64,000 nt of DNA from Gadus chalcogrammus. Taxonomy: Eukaryota; Chordata; Actinopteri; Gadiformes; Gadidae. The notes under the pieces were generated by a model. The model ran no database searches and was not told where the DNA came from. It saw only the letters and a list, made by a program, of their open reading frames with translations. Position numbers and translations under genes: made by a program. Below, piece after piece: positions 21,711-40,389 of this stretch (its first letter is position 1; every line of letters starts with the position of its first letter). The stretch covers positions 4,282,993 to 4,346,992 of the forward strand of contig NC_079412.1 in NCBI RefSeq assembly GCF_026213295.1, given 5' to 3'.

Positions 21711-23454
21711 GTACGGCCACACTGAGTGCGTTACGCGCGTTACTCTGCGTTCACACCAAACGCAACGGGGCGACAAGATCCCATACAAGTGAACATAGAG
21801 ACGCGTATCGGGCGAATTTTTCACGAGAAATAAAAACAACGCCTTTTTTGGTTTGTCGTGCCACACTTTCGCCGTGCACAGGTGAGCGCGTTCACGAGGA
21901 TTTGTACCGCGACAAATCTGCTTGAGTTGAAACATGGGGAGCTCTCATAGGGATTGAGCTTATCAGGGTTTGTTTACCGGCGTTGCTATGGTTTCCGGTC
22001 TTGTGTGTTTCCAACGGTTTATTAGGTATGCCAATCTAATAAATCTCTGTCTAATCAATATTTCATTCACTGCCTCTTCCGTGGTCATTACAATATTATG
22101 AATAGACTGCGTCGGGTCCTCCGACATCTCTCCCTTTTCCACAAAAGGTAAAGACAAGGCAATGGTGGTTATCGTGTTGTGGCGCGACTAATTTGCACAG
22201 CGACAGATGATTTGCACAGCGACAGACAAAACTTCGGCGTCAACGCAAACGGGCGACAAATGTCGCGTTTGGTGTGAACGCACGGTTAGAAAATCGGCAT
22301 TTTTGCATAGGGAACCATTGGTTTAGGCGCGTTACACGCGTTAAAGCGGCGTTACTGTGCGTTCACACCAAACTCGACATTTGACGCCTGTTCGCGTTGT
22401 CGCCGAAGTTTTGTCGCGCCACAAATCATAATCTGTCACTCTGCAAGTTTTGTTTAGTTTTACCTAATAAACCGTTGGAACACACAAGACCGGAAACCAT
22501 AGCCAGAAAACAAACCCTGAGAAGCCCAATCCCTATGAGAGCTCCTCGCGCTACGGCCATCCGGAGGCGCACAGAGCTTTTGGCCGTGATATTATAAATA
22601 CAATTATTTTATATTATATACTATTATATATAGAGCTCCGGGAGTCGCAAACGGCAACAATCACTTTATCCTCCATGCTGCAGTTCACCCCAGACTGCAC
22701 TGAGTTTGATGGTTGAACGCTGATTGGCTGTTACGTTACACGTGGTCACGCTGTTGAACGCTGATTGGCTGTCATTACGCGAAATTCGCGTCAAAGTTGA
22801 ATTTAAACTCAAGCGAATTTGTCGCGCCACAAATCCTCGTGAACGTGCTCGCGTGTGCACGGTGAAGAGTTCAAAAAATGTAACTTTTAACACGGATAAC
22901 GCGTGACGCTTGCACAGAAGCATATGGCGGACATCTTACTCTTTATTCTGGGTGGAAATAGTAACTTAGTTACGCCATTAAAAGTGTTTATGTAAACACT
23001 TTTAGCGAGAAATGTGCATTTTACTTTCATAATGTTCGCTCTGTGAATGTGAAGGATGTTTGGTTTGATAGTTATGACGAAGAGGGAACACTCCATTCAC
23101 TTGCATGGGCAGCGTCTTGGTTACTAAGCAACCTCAACGTCTTTGGCGGACTCCTTCTCTGCTGATCAACACTACGAATGCTGGAAACACACCAGACACA
23201 CCAGTTATTTAACCCGATTATTGTTATTTATATACGAGATTATTTAATCTAACCCGATCTAAACTCTATCATGCACCCAAACACGGCGGCGTTTGGGTTT
23301 CCTACCCCGGACTCCTAAACACAGCGCAGCGATGGTGGCTGCCGTGGCGCGTTAGGCGCGTTGAACCATTTTTGTGACACACAATGATCAAGCGTCAGGT
23401 TAGGCGCGTTATTCGCATAATTTAACGCACGTAACGCGGTCAATGTGCCAGTAC
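21711..23454. mobile_element. Composite non-autonomous TIR element (GTACnGsCACA ends)
   Basis: The left end GTACGGCCACACTGAGTGCG and the inverted right end GTACTGGCACATTGACCGCG share an imperfect inverted repeat of about 32 bp, continuing GTTACGYGCGTTA. Inside are a second pair of 18-bp inverted repeats (TGCGTTCACACCAAACGC, 21746-21763 and 22265-22282), suggesting a nested element, and a core (22905-23405) shared with the 10464-11371 element. Open frames are short; no transposase is present. Confidence 0.7.
21746..22282. mobile_element. Nested TIR element inside the composite
   Basis: It is bounded by perfect 18-bp inverted repeats TGCGTTCACACCAAACGC. It contains the shared GGGGAGCTCTCATAGGGATT segment. 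A third TGCGTTCACACCAAAC end at about 22358 suggests another copy, truncated or in different arrangement. No target duplication was identified. Confidence 0.6.
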
Positions 23455-23925
<471 letters not shown>

Positions 23926-24390
23926 AAGATATAGACACAATTGGAGCAAATATCAGCAGGCAGTGGGCTCAAGAGAATAAATTGATGAAGTCAGAAGAGA
24001 ATAATTTATTAATAATGAAAAATGGCTTAATTCGATTTACAGCAGTAACACCAAATGGTTTGTTCCATCGTACACCACCCGCACGAGTTGCTCTTGTGAC
24101 ATAGATTCCTGGCTTGCAGCACTTATAGCATTCCCGTTTGTCATTGTTATTGTTAGCTACATTAGCCTCTTTAGCAAACCAGCTTGAAAACTAACAAAAC
24201 TACTTTATATTGTATTGCACGCACAGCAAGACCGTGTAATGCATACATTTGTGACCGGAATAAAGTAGCAACGTAATCAAGTGTGTAAGAGCATTCAAAA
24301 TCGACATTAATAGGACCTACGTAGTAGTACAAATACAAAGAAAATTAATCTCTTTAAGGGCGCAGCCATTTTTGTTTCTCTAGTCGTATG

Positions 24391-26245
24391 TAGGGTGACC
24401 AGATCCCAATTCACCAGATGTGGGGAAAAGATTGAAGATTGGGGGGCGATCGCCTAGGATTGCCTTTGCATTGTTTCTTATTGGTGGGGGTGACCTTAAC
24501 CTGCGTCCGCGTCCCAGTTGCATTGCCATTATTAAACAGCCCGCCCGTTCCCTGATGACAGCCTTCACTGCTGTCTCTTTACACAGCTATTTGATAAATG
24601 GCAGATTATGAAACACGCATTTCAAAAAATTTAGTCTGACTGTCAATAACAATGCGGGACATCGTCTCAATTTGCAGGACGTGTACAAAGTAATGGAAAT
24701 TTCCCACACAAAGCGGGACATCTGGGCCCCATTTCCCGAAAGCATCGTTAGCCTAAGTGGATCGTGAAGTGTGTTGTATGAGCATCGTACAGTTTTCACA
24801 GCGTTTCCCGAAAAATGCCCAGCTGGCGCAATTTCGCAAGCAAAAGCAGTGGTTACTATCAACATATTACTCATAGACTACTGTTAGATTAAAACAGCAA
24901 AGATAGAGACGTGTTAGAAGTCAACAACAACATAATTTATTGCAGCAATTAAAAATTCCAGAAATACCTGCGCAGCCGAAATGTACCGATCAAAGGCATA
25001 TAATAAAATCAAATTATTCCATTGCTCTTGTGTGGGAGGTCGCTTTCGAGCTGCGCTTGCTGTCTCTCTCTGGTTTTAATTCAACCATCGTGGTTAAAAT
25101 GCCCTCATATTGATCAATGGCAGAAGACATAGGCTACTGTAGACATGAATCATGCTGAGACCAGTGGGTGTCTGAGAATTTCTGCAGCCGTTTTTTGTTG
25201 CGATTGTTTGCATTAAGCACTGTAGGCGCCTTGGTGAGGCTGTGATGAAGTTCGCTATCTTTTGAATCGTGTCTAGACAGTAACGAACATCCCTGAAAAT
25301 GGTTAACGCATTAACAATTAAAAAATAATTAAAACATTCGGGAGTTTGCAATAATACAAATTATTCTAAAGAGGTCTAGACTATGTGCGCAGCCCCGCCT
25401 TCTCGAGTGAAGCAAGAAAGCCTGCGTCTTGACGAACGGGGGATTTGACCCCCTCGGTTTTACACAGGAAACTTGAGATAAGAAGGTGCCCAAACCTGCT
25501 TGGCAGTATAAAAAGACCTAGGCTATAGCCTACATCTTCCTGCCCAACAATATGGGCAGGATCTAGACCAACCTCTCCTAATCGGTTCAGCAATAGCCGT
25601 GTGTCAATGCCTAGCCTCTGCGTTTGAATGATAATGAATGAATGGAACGTTGCATTTTTAATGTCTACAAATATTCTAGACCAGAGAGTGCGCGCCAATC
25701 AATGAAACCGGAATCAGATAAAGTCGGCTCTCTTTGCTGCGCAAAGCATGTTTCAGAAATCAGCACATTAAGATAAATGTAGTTGTCACACAAGCTATTT
25801 CAGATTTTTGTAATATGGAATTATTTTAGGAGGGAAAATTCTGTGTGCGCAAAAAATGTACGCACAGGGCATGCAGGATTAGGACTGATATTGGCCTAGG
25901 CCTAATCAATTGTGTTTTAATATCTTTAGCATTCATATTATTGCAGTCTATTTTTTTCGGAAGCTACTCTGCTGTTGGCCTTGATGGGGAGATATTTTAA
26001 CGCTTTTTTACCACATTTTCCGGCGACATTTCTGCATCTCCCCCTCCCACGGAGCCCATTTCAGCACCGTGTCAGTAGACAGTTACAATCCTACGGACGT
26101 TGTGAGTGCAATGAACGCGCGTTCATGTTCAGAGGAGTTTCGGGAAACGCTCGAGAAATCTACGATGGATCGCAAGATTCATCGTGAGAATGATCGTACG
26201 AGCGTGGATCCATCGTTATCGGGAAACGGGGCCCTGGTCGCCCTA
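24391..26245. mobile_element. hAT-like element with TAGGGTGACCAGAT ends, split by a Harbinger-like insertion
   Basis: The left end is TAGGGTGACCAGAT. The right end, once the inner insertion is removed, reads GGGACATCTGGTCGCCCTA. Flanks GTCGTATG (24383-24390) and GCCGTATG (26246-26253) form an 8-bp duplication with one mismatch, fitting hAT. It is non-autonomous. Confidence 0.8.
24725..26233. mobile_element. Harbinger-like element, GGCCCCRTTTCCCG ends, CTG duplication
   Basis: The left end GGCCCCATTTCCCGAAAGC and the inverted right end GGCCCCGTTTCCCGATAACG are flanked by CTG on both sides (24722-24724 and 26234-26236). It inserted inside the right terminal inverted repeat of the 24391-26245 element; removing it restores that terminus, which confirms both boundaries. 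No transposase or Myb gene is recognisable in its 1509 bp. Confidence 0.85.
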
Positions 26246-26457
26246 GCCGTATGGTCAGCCTCCCTGTATACTCGGTATACAGTATACTCTCAGAATCCCG
26301 AGTGGTACCGACCAAAAGGGGGCCGTTCCTCCATCAAATGCTGCACTTTGCAACTCCTGCGGGTGGTGTACAAGGCATCTTGAACACACCATAAGCTCCA
26401 TTCACAGAGTGAGTGATAAGGGCATCAGTGAAGACGCAGCGAAGCTTGGCACGTGCT

Positions 26458-27480
26458 AAAACAAGGTACCACAACAAGGTAACACAATAAGGTAGGTACA
26501 ACAACAAGGTACAACAACACGGTACAACAACACGGTAGCACAACAAGGTACCACAACAAGGTACCACAACAAGGTACCTCAACAAGGCACAACAAGTTAC
26601 CACAACAAGGTACCTCAACAAGGAACAACAAGTTACAACAACAAGGTACCACAACAAGGTATCAAAATAAGGTAGGTACTGTGGCAACCCCTTTCGTCGG
26701 CGGCGGGGATTCGGGAATTAACGAATGAAGCAGCGTTGCGGTGCAACAGGTTTTATTTTAAGTCCAGTCACAAAAAGGGAAATCATACACAAACTAAGGT
26801 TCTTCCGTAATCGGGAATAAGGGTGCGGGACCTCCTGGTCCAGCCCTACCTCGGGGTCGGCGGGGAAACAGCACCCGACGCCTCCGGCTTACTCCTGGGG
26901 GGGAAAACGTTCTGTTTAGTAATTTCGGGTCAACAACACGTCTCTTCCCGGTCAGCCCTCTCTCCCGTCTGCTCCGTCCCCAGCCCTTAAAGCTCCTCTC
27001 TCGTCCCCGTCCCCCAGGTGCCCCCAATGTTCTTGATTGCCTGGGCCCGCTTGATGCTCCCTCTAGTGCAGCTGGGTGGAGGGGGAGGTATCTTCCTTCC
27101 ACCTCCCGTCCACGGGGAGGGTGCTGACGCGGCTGGCCCCTGGCCAATGGCGTGGGGTTGCCACAGTACAACAACAAGGTACAATAAAAAGGTACCACAA
27201 ACAGGAACCATAACAAGGTAGATACCACAACAAGGTACAACAACAAGGTAGCACAACAAGTTACAACAACAAGGTACCACAACAAGGCACAACAAGGTAC
27301 AACAACAAGGTACCACAACAAGGTACAACAATAAGATACAACAACAAGGTACCACAACAAGGTACCACAACAAGGCACAACAAGGTTCATCAAGGTACCA
27401 CAACAAAATACCACATCAATATACAACATTAAGGTAGGTACCACAACAATGTAACACAACAAGGTTCCCCAACAAGGTAC
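26458..27480. repeat. ACAACAAGGTACC minisatellite, split by a solo LTR
   Basis: Units of about 13 bp (ACAACAAGGTACC and variants) fill 26458-26679 and 27166-27480. Long frames rich in LVVVPCC are translations of the repeat. The middle is the inserted LTR. Confidence 0.9.
26680..27165 (-). mobile_element. Solo LTR (486 bp) of an LTR retrotransposon
   Basis: It starts TGTGGCAACCCC and ends GGGGTTGCCACA, the TG...CA form of an LTR. GTAC is duplicated on both sides (26676-26679 and 27166-27169). Read on the minus strand it carries GGCCAATGG/GCCATTGGCC-type boxes near its start and AATAAAACCTGTTGC near its end, a good polyadenylation signal. No internal retroviral-type gene is present, so it is a recombined solo LTR. 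Gypsy-like membership is inferred from the 4-bp duplication and layout only. Confidence 0.8.
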
Positions 27481-28655
<1,175 letters not shown>

Positions 28656-28909
28656 ATGCATGCGGGCGTTCCTGTGAGTGTGTGTGTGTGTGAGTGTCAC
28701 AGGAGCAGTGACAGCTCTATACGGCACCAACAATTAGAGGGGAGAAGCGCCCAGGGAGGGCTGGGGGCTAATCCTTCGCTGCCGCAGCAGCACCCCGATA
28801 GCTACCGGGATGCCTTCCCTCTAACGTCTGGAAAGTTCTATCCCAGCGCTCGCTCCTTCACTTCACTTAGTGCTGAGAGTGGGGAAATTCGCATATGTGT
28901 CGGGCCGAT

Positions 28910-29190
28910 TATATGCAGTGTATTTTTCTTTCTTGATTTTTTTCCTTCGAGAACGGAGGTGAAAAGGTCAAATGACGTTTCGCGGTGGAGGTGGTGGGAA
29001 GTAGGTTATATTCAGAAGAATCTGTGTTTCCTGATGAAGATGGAAAAGGGTTACATGGGTTACATGTCGCCCTGCGTGGTTGACTCCGCCTTCGGTGTGT
29101 GAATGTGAGAATGAATGGTTGTAATTCGCTATTGATAAAAGGGTCAGCGCAATCCCATAAAATGTCAAATGTTAATGTAAATGACAATAC
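28910..29190 (-). repeat. Fish interspersed repeat, inverted copy of the 21547 family
   Basis: The minus strand reads CATTTACATTAACATTTGAC ... GTCAACCACGCAGGGCGACA, sharing blocks with 21547-21708. It is otherwise diverged. Confidence 0.5.
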
Positions 29191-29674
29191 AGTCTGCCCT
29201 GTAACCAGGCTTTCTGGAAGGTGTACACCCTTCCTTCAAATTTCCCTTTTTGATCATCTTTCATGGGAATAGTTGGATAAATGCATTCTCTTTTTTCAAT
29301 TTGTATTCTCAATACATTTGTATATCGTATGAAAAGCAAAGGGAGTTAGAATCCCTTTTTTATTTCGATTCTGATAGTTATATTAGTACATAAAAGCACC
29401 AATATAAAAGTCACATCAGTTTTTATTTTGTTATGACGTAGGCCTATTTGTAATCCTTTTTTGAGTTAGTGAATAATTATAATATAAATATATATATATA
29501 TATATTATACACTACATAATTTAGGAAAATAATTATAATAAAAAGGCTATATATTTTTTTTACTAAAATTATTTTCCTGAATGATATAGGAAAGCTATAA
29601 ACGATAACCACCAATTTCTCAGAATGGCCCTTTTATCTTGCTAGATTGATTCAAGGTCCAAAAACAACGACTTC
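29191..29674. other. AT-rich DNA, no gene seen
   Basis: It contains (TA)n near 29490 and a weak inverted repeat (AGGAAAATAATT / AATTATTTTCCT, about 29524 and 29565). No gene was recognised. Confidence 0.5.
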
Positions 29675-29753
29675 ATGATGCATGTAAAACCTATTTCTTA
29701 GGATATGTTTTAAACTAAAACCTATCCTAAGAAATAGGTTTTACATGCATCAT
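29675..29753. repeat. Perfect hairpin, 31-bp arms, 17-nt loop
   Basis: Arms 29675-29705 and 29723-29753 are exact reverse complements. The right arm touches the next palindrome. Confidence 0.95.
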
Positions 29754-29818
29754 ACTGCAGGCCTCATACACTCATTAATTAAAACTTTTAATTAATGAGT
29801 GTATGAGGCCTGCAGTAT
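29752..29818. repeat. Perfect palindrome, 33-bp arms, 1-nt spacer
   Basis: Arms 29752-29784 and 29786-29818 are exact reverse complements around a single C at 29785. It overlaps the previous hairpin by two bases, so both stems would stand side by side. Confidence 0.95.
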
Positions 29819-30329
29819 CAAGCATACGTGTGCCCTAAAACAGCCTTCTCAGTATTCCGATGCATGACTCCTGCGCTAGAAAGTACGTAGAGAGATGCAC
29901 ATCCAAAACGCTGTATGCAGTCTTGGCTTGCAACTCAAAGTTTTACTGCAGAGCCGACTTGCAGTGACTTTCACATTGGAAGCGATTGAGACATCCCAGG
30001 ATTTTCCACCGTGTGCGGTCACCTCATCCAACGCTGTCACCTGGTGGCCAAAAACAACAACTACACTCAATATGCACCGCCTGAAAGGTTATGTTTTCAC
30101 GTGGAACTCGCTTTATATAGCATCCCCTTGCATAAGCAGATAATGACACGCGAGGCCTCTGAGAAAATGACAGAATGGGGATGAGCTCCGACGCCGACTC
30201 CCCCCCGGGGAAAACCTGCTGCTCTGCCGTGTTACCCGTTTCCTCCCGGGATGAACATTGGGATCAAAAGGGTTTGCCCTCTCAGTCAGCCCAGTAAGAC
30301 CACTGTTTAAAACCGGGGCGATGGTAAAG

Positions 30330-30560
30330 ACATTCGGATTACACCCCCCCCCCGCCGCCGTCTCCCCCCCCGTCTCCGTCGGTGTGAACGGAGCAGCCCA
30401 CCGCGGGGCTCCCGACCGCGTCGCCCGCCGTGGTCCGCACGCCGCCCCTCGGCAGGAGTTGAAAGGGAAGCAGCTTGACTCGGTTTTGAACCACTGCTGC
30501 TCTCCCCCGCCGCCCCCCTCTTATCGCTTTCCTTTTGGAGGATTTTTTTTTGTATGTGTG
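30330..30560. promoter_or_regulatory. CpG-rich patch, possible orphan promoter
   Basis: CpG dinucleotides are frequent (CGCCGCCG, CCGACCGCGTCGCCCGCC and similar), unlike the surrounding AT-rich DNA. Downstream are a C/T-rich region and the (GA)n tract. No convincing coding exon starts here. The open frames across it (such as 30258-30806) are compositional. It could be the promoter or first exon of a gene lying mostly outside the window, or only a GC-rich island. Confidence 0.3.
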
Positions 30561-30872
30561 TCACAGAGCTACCCTGTCCTCTCGTTCACCCCGACCGAAA
30601 AAAAAGGGAGAGAAAAAAGATACACCCCCGAAAAATCCCCCCCCCCCCTCCCAATCCTCATCCTCTCCCCTCTCCCCTCCTCCCTCTCTATCTCCCTCTG
30701 CCTCTACCCCGGCTTTGATCCACCCCTGCAGCCACACTGGAAAGATGACAGAGCACAGACAGACAGAGCACAGAGAGCGAGAGACGCAGAGACACCGAGA
30801 GACTGAGAGGGAGATGACAGCTTCTCAACAAGTGTGCTGCAGAGAGGGAATATAGAGAAGAGACAGAGAGAG

Positions 30873-31074
<202 letters not shown>

Positions 31075-31349
31075 GAAACATGCAGAGTATCAAAGAAAGA
31101 CTGGAGCTTGGTCTGCGCACACCGACTGTCTCAATATCACCCACCACACCTCTTCCAACATATATACCTGGTAAAACAACGTGTTTTGCCCCCAGACAGG
31201 GCTGCCGGTGGTGAATTTGTCACCCCAGTCAAAAATCGGGTGCAATTATTGCCTACATACTGCAGCCTGTGTCACGAGGCACACTTTTAACACATTTTAA
31301 CACATGACACCACTGATCGCTGGTCTGAGGTTTGAGGGCAACAAAGGCG

Positions 31350-31850
31350 TTGGTAGCAAAGTAAGTTGGTAGTTGGTAGTTTGTAGCATAAGTAGTTGGT
31401 AGCCTAGGTAGTTGGTAGCATTGGTAGTTGGTAGCATAGGTAGTTGGTAGCATAGGTAGTCGGTAGCATAGGCAGTTGGTAGCATTGGTAGTTGGTAGCA
31501 TAGGTAGTTGGTAGCATAGGTAGTTGGTGGCATAGGTAGTTGGTAGCATAGGCAGTTAGTAGTTGGTAGCATAGGTAGTTAGTAGTTGGTAGCAATAGAA
31601 GTCGGTAACAAAAGTAGTTGGTAGCATAGGTAGTTGGTAGCATAGGTAGTTAGTATTAACGGTTGTTGGAAGAATAGATAATTGGTAGCATAGGTAGTTG
31701 GTAGCATAGGTAGTTTGTATTATAGGTTGATGGAAGAATAGATAGTTGGTAGCATAGGTAGTTTGTAGCATAGGTAGTTGGTAGCATAAGTAGTTTGTAG
31801 CATAGGTAGTTGGTAGTTGGAAGCATTGTTCGTTGGTAGCATTGCTTGAA
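31350..31850. repeat. 16-bp minisatellite GTTGGTAGCATAGGTA
   Basis: About 30 units with single-base variants (TTTG, CATTGG, AGAATAGATA). The (minus) open frames LPTTYATNYLCYQ are the three-unit, 48-bp translation period of the repeat, not protein. Confidence 0.95.
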
Positions 31851-36860
<5,010 letters not shown>

Positions 36861-37040
36861 CGTGCGTGTGTGTGTATGTATGTTAGGATGGAGGGGTTTG
36901 CAAGATAATTGCCTGGATGTTTTTTTTTCTGGGTGACAGAATGAGATTAGTGTGTCAGATTTACAAGGGTTCATTTAGCGGTGACTGTAACTGACAACAA
37001 ACCTTGCGAAACACTCACATTCACGCTTGACATACAAAAA

Positions 37041-37069
37041 AAACACACACACACACACACACACACACA
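37041..37069. repeat. (AC)14 microsatellite
   Basis: A short AC tract next to a run of A. Confidence 0.9.
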
Positions 37070-37208
37070 ATCACCAATTGTGTATGGCTTGGCATTGGGT
37101 TATAATATATTTTTATTTTGTGTTGCAATAAATGCAATATAAGTGCATTATATTCGAACAATGGAGTTACAGCCTGGATGGCTCACACACACATACACTT
37201 TCAAAAGC

Positions 37209-37234
37209 TCCAAATTATACACACACACGCACAC

Positions 37235-37285
<51 letters not shown>
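37209..37285. repeat. (CA)n microsatellite with CG interruptions
   Basis: A CA tract with a few ACGC units; frames over it are artefacts. Confidence 0.9.
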
Positions 37286-37287
<2 letters not shown>

Positions 37288-39245
37288 CCAAGGATGTGTC
37301 CAATCGGATAGAAGCGAGATAAATAGGAATTAGAAGAGACCCAGGCCAGGCAGTGTGACTCACTGTCCCACGAATGAACTCCTGCTACTGAGATTCACAC
37401 TCAGCAAGGGAGAGTCTGATCAAATACTCAAAGTCCCCACTGTTACCCCTTGATTAAACACACACACATGCGCATATGCATATATACATACAGACGCGCC
37501 AGCGCCAAGTATCGGATGACAGTTGAATGCTAATGCCGCCGCCATTTGCATTCCCGACCGCACGACTTGTCAGCATATCTCTGTTGGAGCGAGAGCGGGG
37601 GAATTGTCAAGAATGTTGAGGTCTCGTATCTCCCCTAATCGTCTTTTCGACCTTTAAACCATCAACACTGTGCGGGGATTCTTACTAATCAAGGTGTTGA
37701 TAACACCGTTTCACTACACAGAGTATATCTCGGTTTATCTTTTGTTTTGTTTGCTTGTCTCCTGTTTAGTAAAGAAGTATGCTCCTAGGATCCACAGGGG
37801 GACATAATAAGATGTTGTTTGATTTTGTGCTGCGTTTTAAGTCATACGGAAAAAAGTATTTCTTCAATTGTCCTATGATTCTCACAACACTCCGTCCCCC
37901 ACTGAGCCCCAGTCAAAAGGGCCATTATGAAATCAAAGCAGCCAACAGATATCTATTTAAACGTCCCTCCGGACAAAGGTGACAAGTTGCACGATCAATG
38001 TGGAGCAATTATCTGAACAACACTGGTGCTCCCAGGGTCATAGATAATATGTATTTTCTCTCATATTTATAGTCAACAGTCAATGCATACCACAGAGAGC
38101 TACAATGGCTGATATTGCTACCCCATCTTGTGGTTGAATGACAAAACTGACATGACTACACCACCTTCTTTCTGGATTACAACACTGACATGACTACACC
38201 ACCTTGTTTCTGGATCAAAACCACTACATGGTACACTTATTGGCTGTATTACAAGAAATTGAACAAACATGCCCACAAAGCTATAGCCTTAAAACATGAT
38301 TGAATCACAGAAACCCTGCCTAATGCCTTAATTTAAAAATCGGTCTGCATTTTTCAAATGCAACTCCAATATGTAATAGTTTTTGACTGATCGGGGCTGT
38401 GGTCATTGTGCTTTTTCCAAAGAGGACAGGGATTTTTAGGTCGGGGAGAATCTAGAACAATCTCATCTGATCCAGTTTGTTTGCTTGCTTCCATTAATGC
38501 AGTGCGCTGGGTTCGTGTGCCAGTATGTTTCATATCTGGCAATTTGAGGCACTCTGAGAAAAGCAAATTATAACACACAGGCAAAAATCTAAATAAACGG
38601 TCCGACCCAGGACAGACATTTCAAATGAAAACAAGGTAGTATTAGCATGTTTCCTAAAAGGAACACTTTTAGGAAGATCCATGTGTATTTGCCACTGACA
38701 GGCTCAGATTATATTCTAACATTATGGAATTGATCCCTACAGAGCAATACATCTTCTTTCTTTACCTTTCGCTTGCAGAATATTTCCCTGTTGCCATTAC
38801 AATCTCAACTCTTTTTCACTCATTACCTTGTGAAGATAACATAAACAACCCTTTCGTTAGTCCAACACAACAAACTCTCCTCGCTACATTTAGTGACTAC
38901 GATTTCCTGTCCTTGTTCCTGGTGTAGATCACTCTGGTGCTGACAGGTTATATGATAAACGCTTGTTGTTTTGAACAAAAAAGGAATGTCGAGATTTGGT
39001 TAAAAAATAAAGTGTCTTCATTTATTCATGAGTTGCTTCTAATTCTCATTCAAACAAATTCAAAGTAAAAATTATTGTTGATATCATAACATGACATGTG
39101 AGATATGCAAGGTCTAAAACATATGCTTTTCCAGCCAACCCCGCCAAGGCCACAGGTCCTATCCTCTTGAGGAGAATGACCTCCTGTAGGACACGCACAG
39201 CATACGCCAATCAATGAATTAGTCATCAATTTATTTATTTATTAA
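37286..39245. other. Intergenic DNA, no gene seen
   Basis: A short tandem duplication of about 40 bp with ACTGACATGACTACACCACC lies at 38140-38215. No gene was recognised. Confidence 0.5.
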
Positions 39246-39249
39246 TTAA

Positions 39250-39402
<153 letters not shown>

Positions 39403-39899
39403 AATTGGCTCCTACACTACACATCTCACTCTTCCTGTAACAACTCAACTCAACAACTCTCATCTCATCGAGCGAGACTTGGCTAGACACAATAAAAAAA
39501 AAACAGACCAAGCCAAAGGCAAAGAAAGAAGTTTTATTTCTCTGGGATCTTTTCTTGATTTTAGAATATAATCTGAGCCTATCAGAGGCCAATATAACCC
39601 CCTACATTAACAGTATTTAATTGCCCCCAAGTATTACATTGTAACCTATTTTCGCGGATTACGGTTGCAGCATTCTTGCCCAATAGTGGACCAATTTCTA
39701 TAATTGTTGTAATGTAATTGTACTTTGGTAGCTTGTTTAAATGTCCACCCTATCTTTATGAGTATATTCAGATATTCAATTTCCGGTTTTGCAATGAATA
39801 TCAGTTTGGCCCTGGCTGGGCAGCGATTGATTTCGAAATATGGTCCGACATATGGTGACGTCATCAAAAAAAGACATCAGTAAATCACAATGAACAACT

Positions 39900-40380
39900 A
39901 AATTTGCTTTTGCTCAGCTCACTCTTGCGGAATCCAGTTTGAGGCAAAGCAAAACATATTCCCCCTGGAGAAAATATTTCAGTGCAAATTTCGGTTAATC
40001 TCTTGTAACATTCAGTCGATTTCGGGTAAAACGGTTTCAATTGCTCTGTTGATTTCTACATCTTCCTCGGGCGCCCACCATCGTTTTTTAGATACTGTAG
40101 AGCACTGATTGTTCCTATCATTTCTACATTCATGGGAGAGGCTTTCAGCGGTTTTCACCTAGGCAGGCCTGATCTGCTGGGAGGAGCAAAACTTGAACTC
40201 ATGAGACCAGGAGGGTCTCGTACTGATTCAGGAGTGTACAAATAAAATGTACTTTGCCATTCCAGGCAGAGGCATTCCAGGCAGAGCCAGGCACCTGGTA
40301 CCGTTCTCTGTGCCAACAGTGCATCCAAAGAGGAGCAGCATGCCATCACATCTGCCCTGTTGCGAACAAACACCTGGGCT
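39900..40380 (+). repeat. Diverged dispersed repeat, copy A
   Basis: It aligns colinearly with 50885-51420. Shared blocks include TTTCGGTT, CAATTGCTCT / GATTGCTCT, TGGGAGAGGCTTT, GTACAAATA, CCTGGTACCG, TCTCTGTGCCA, and GAGGAGCAGCATGCCATCAC followed by ATCTGCC. No coding frame is conserved between the copies. The parent family is unknown. Confidence 0.65.
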
Positions 40381-40389
40381 TAGCAGGGA

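Noticed and set aside
26334..27462. Minus-strand frames rich in LVVVPCC
   Set aside because: These are translations of the ACAACAAGGTACC minisatellite running into the solo LTR.
30258..30806. 182-codon frame over the CpG-rich patch
   Set aside because: Proline/serine-rich compositional frame without a domain or splice support; it runs into C/T-rich DNA.
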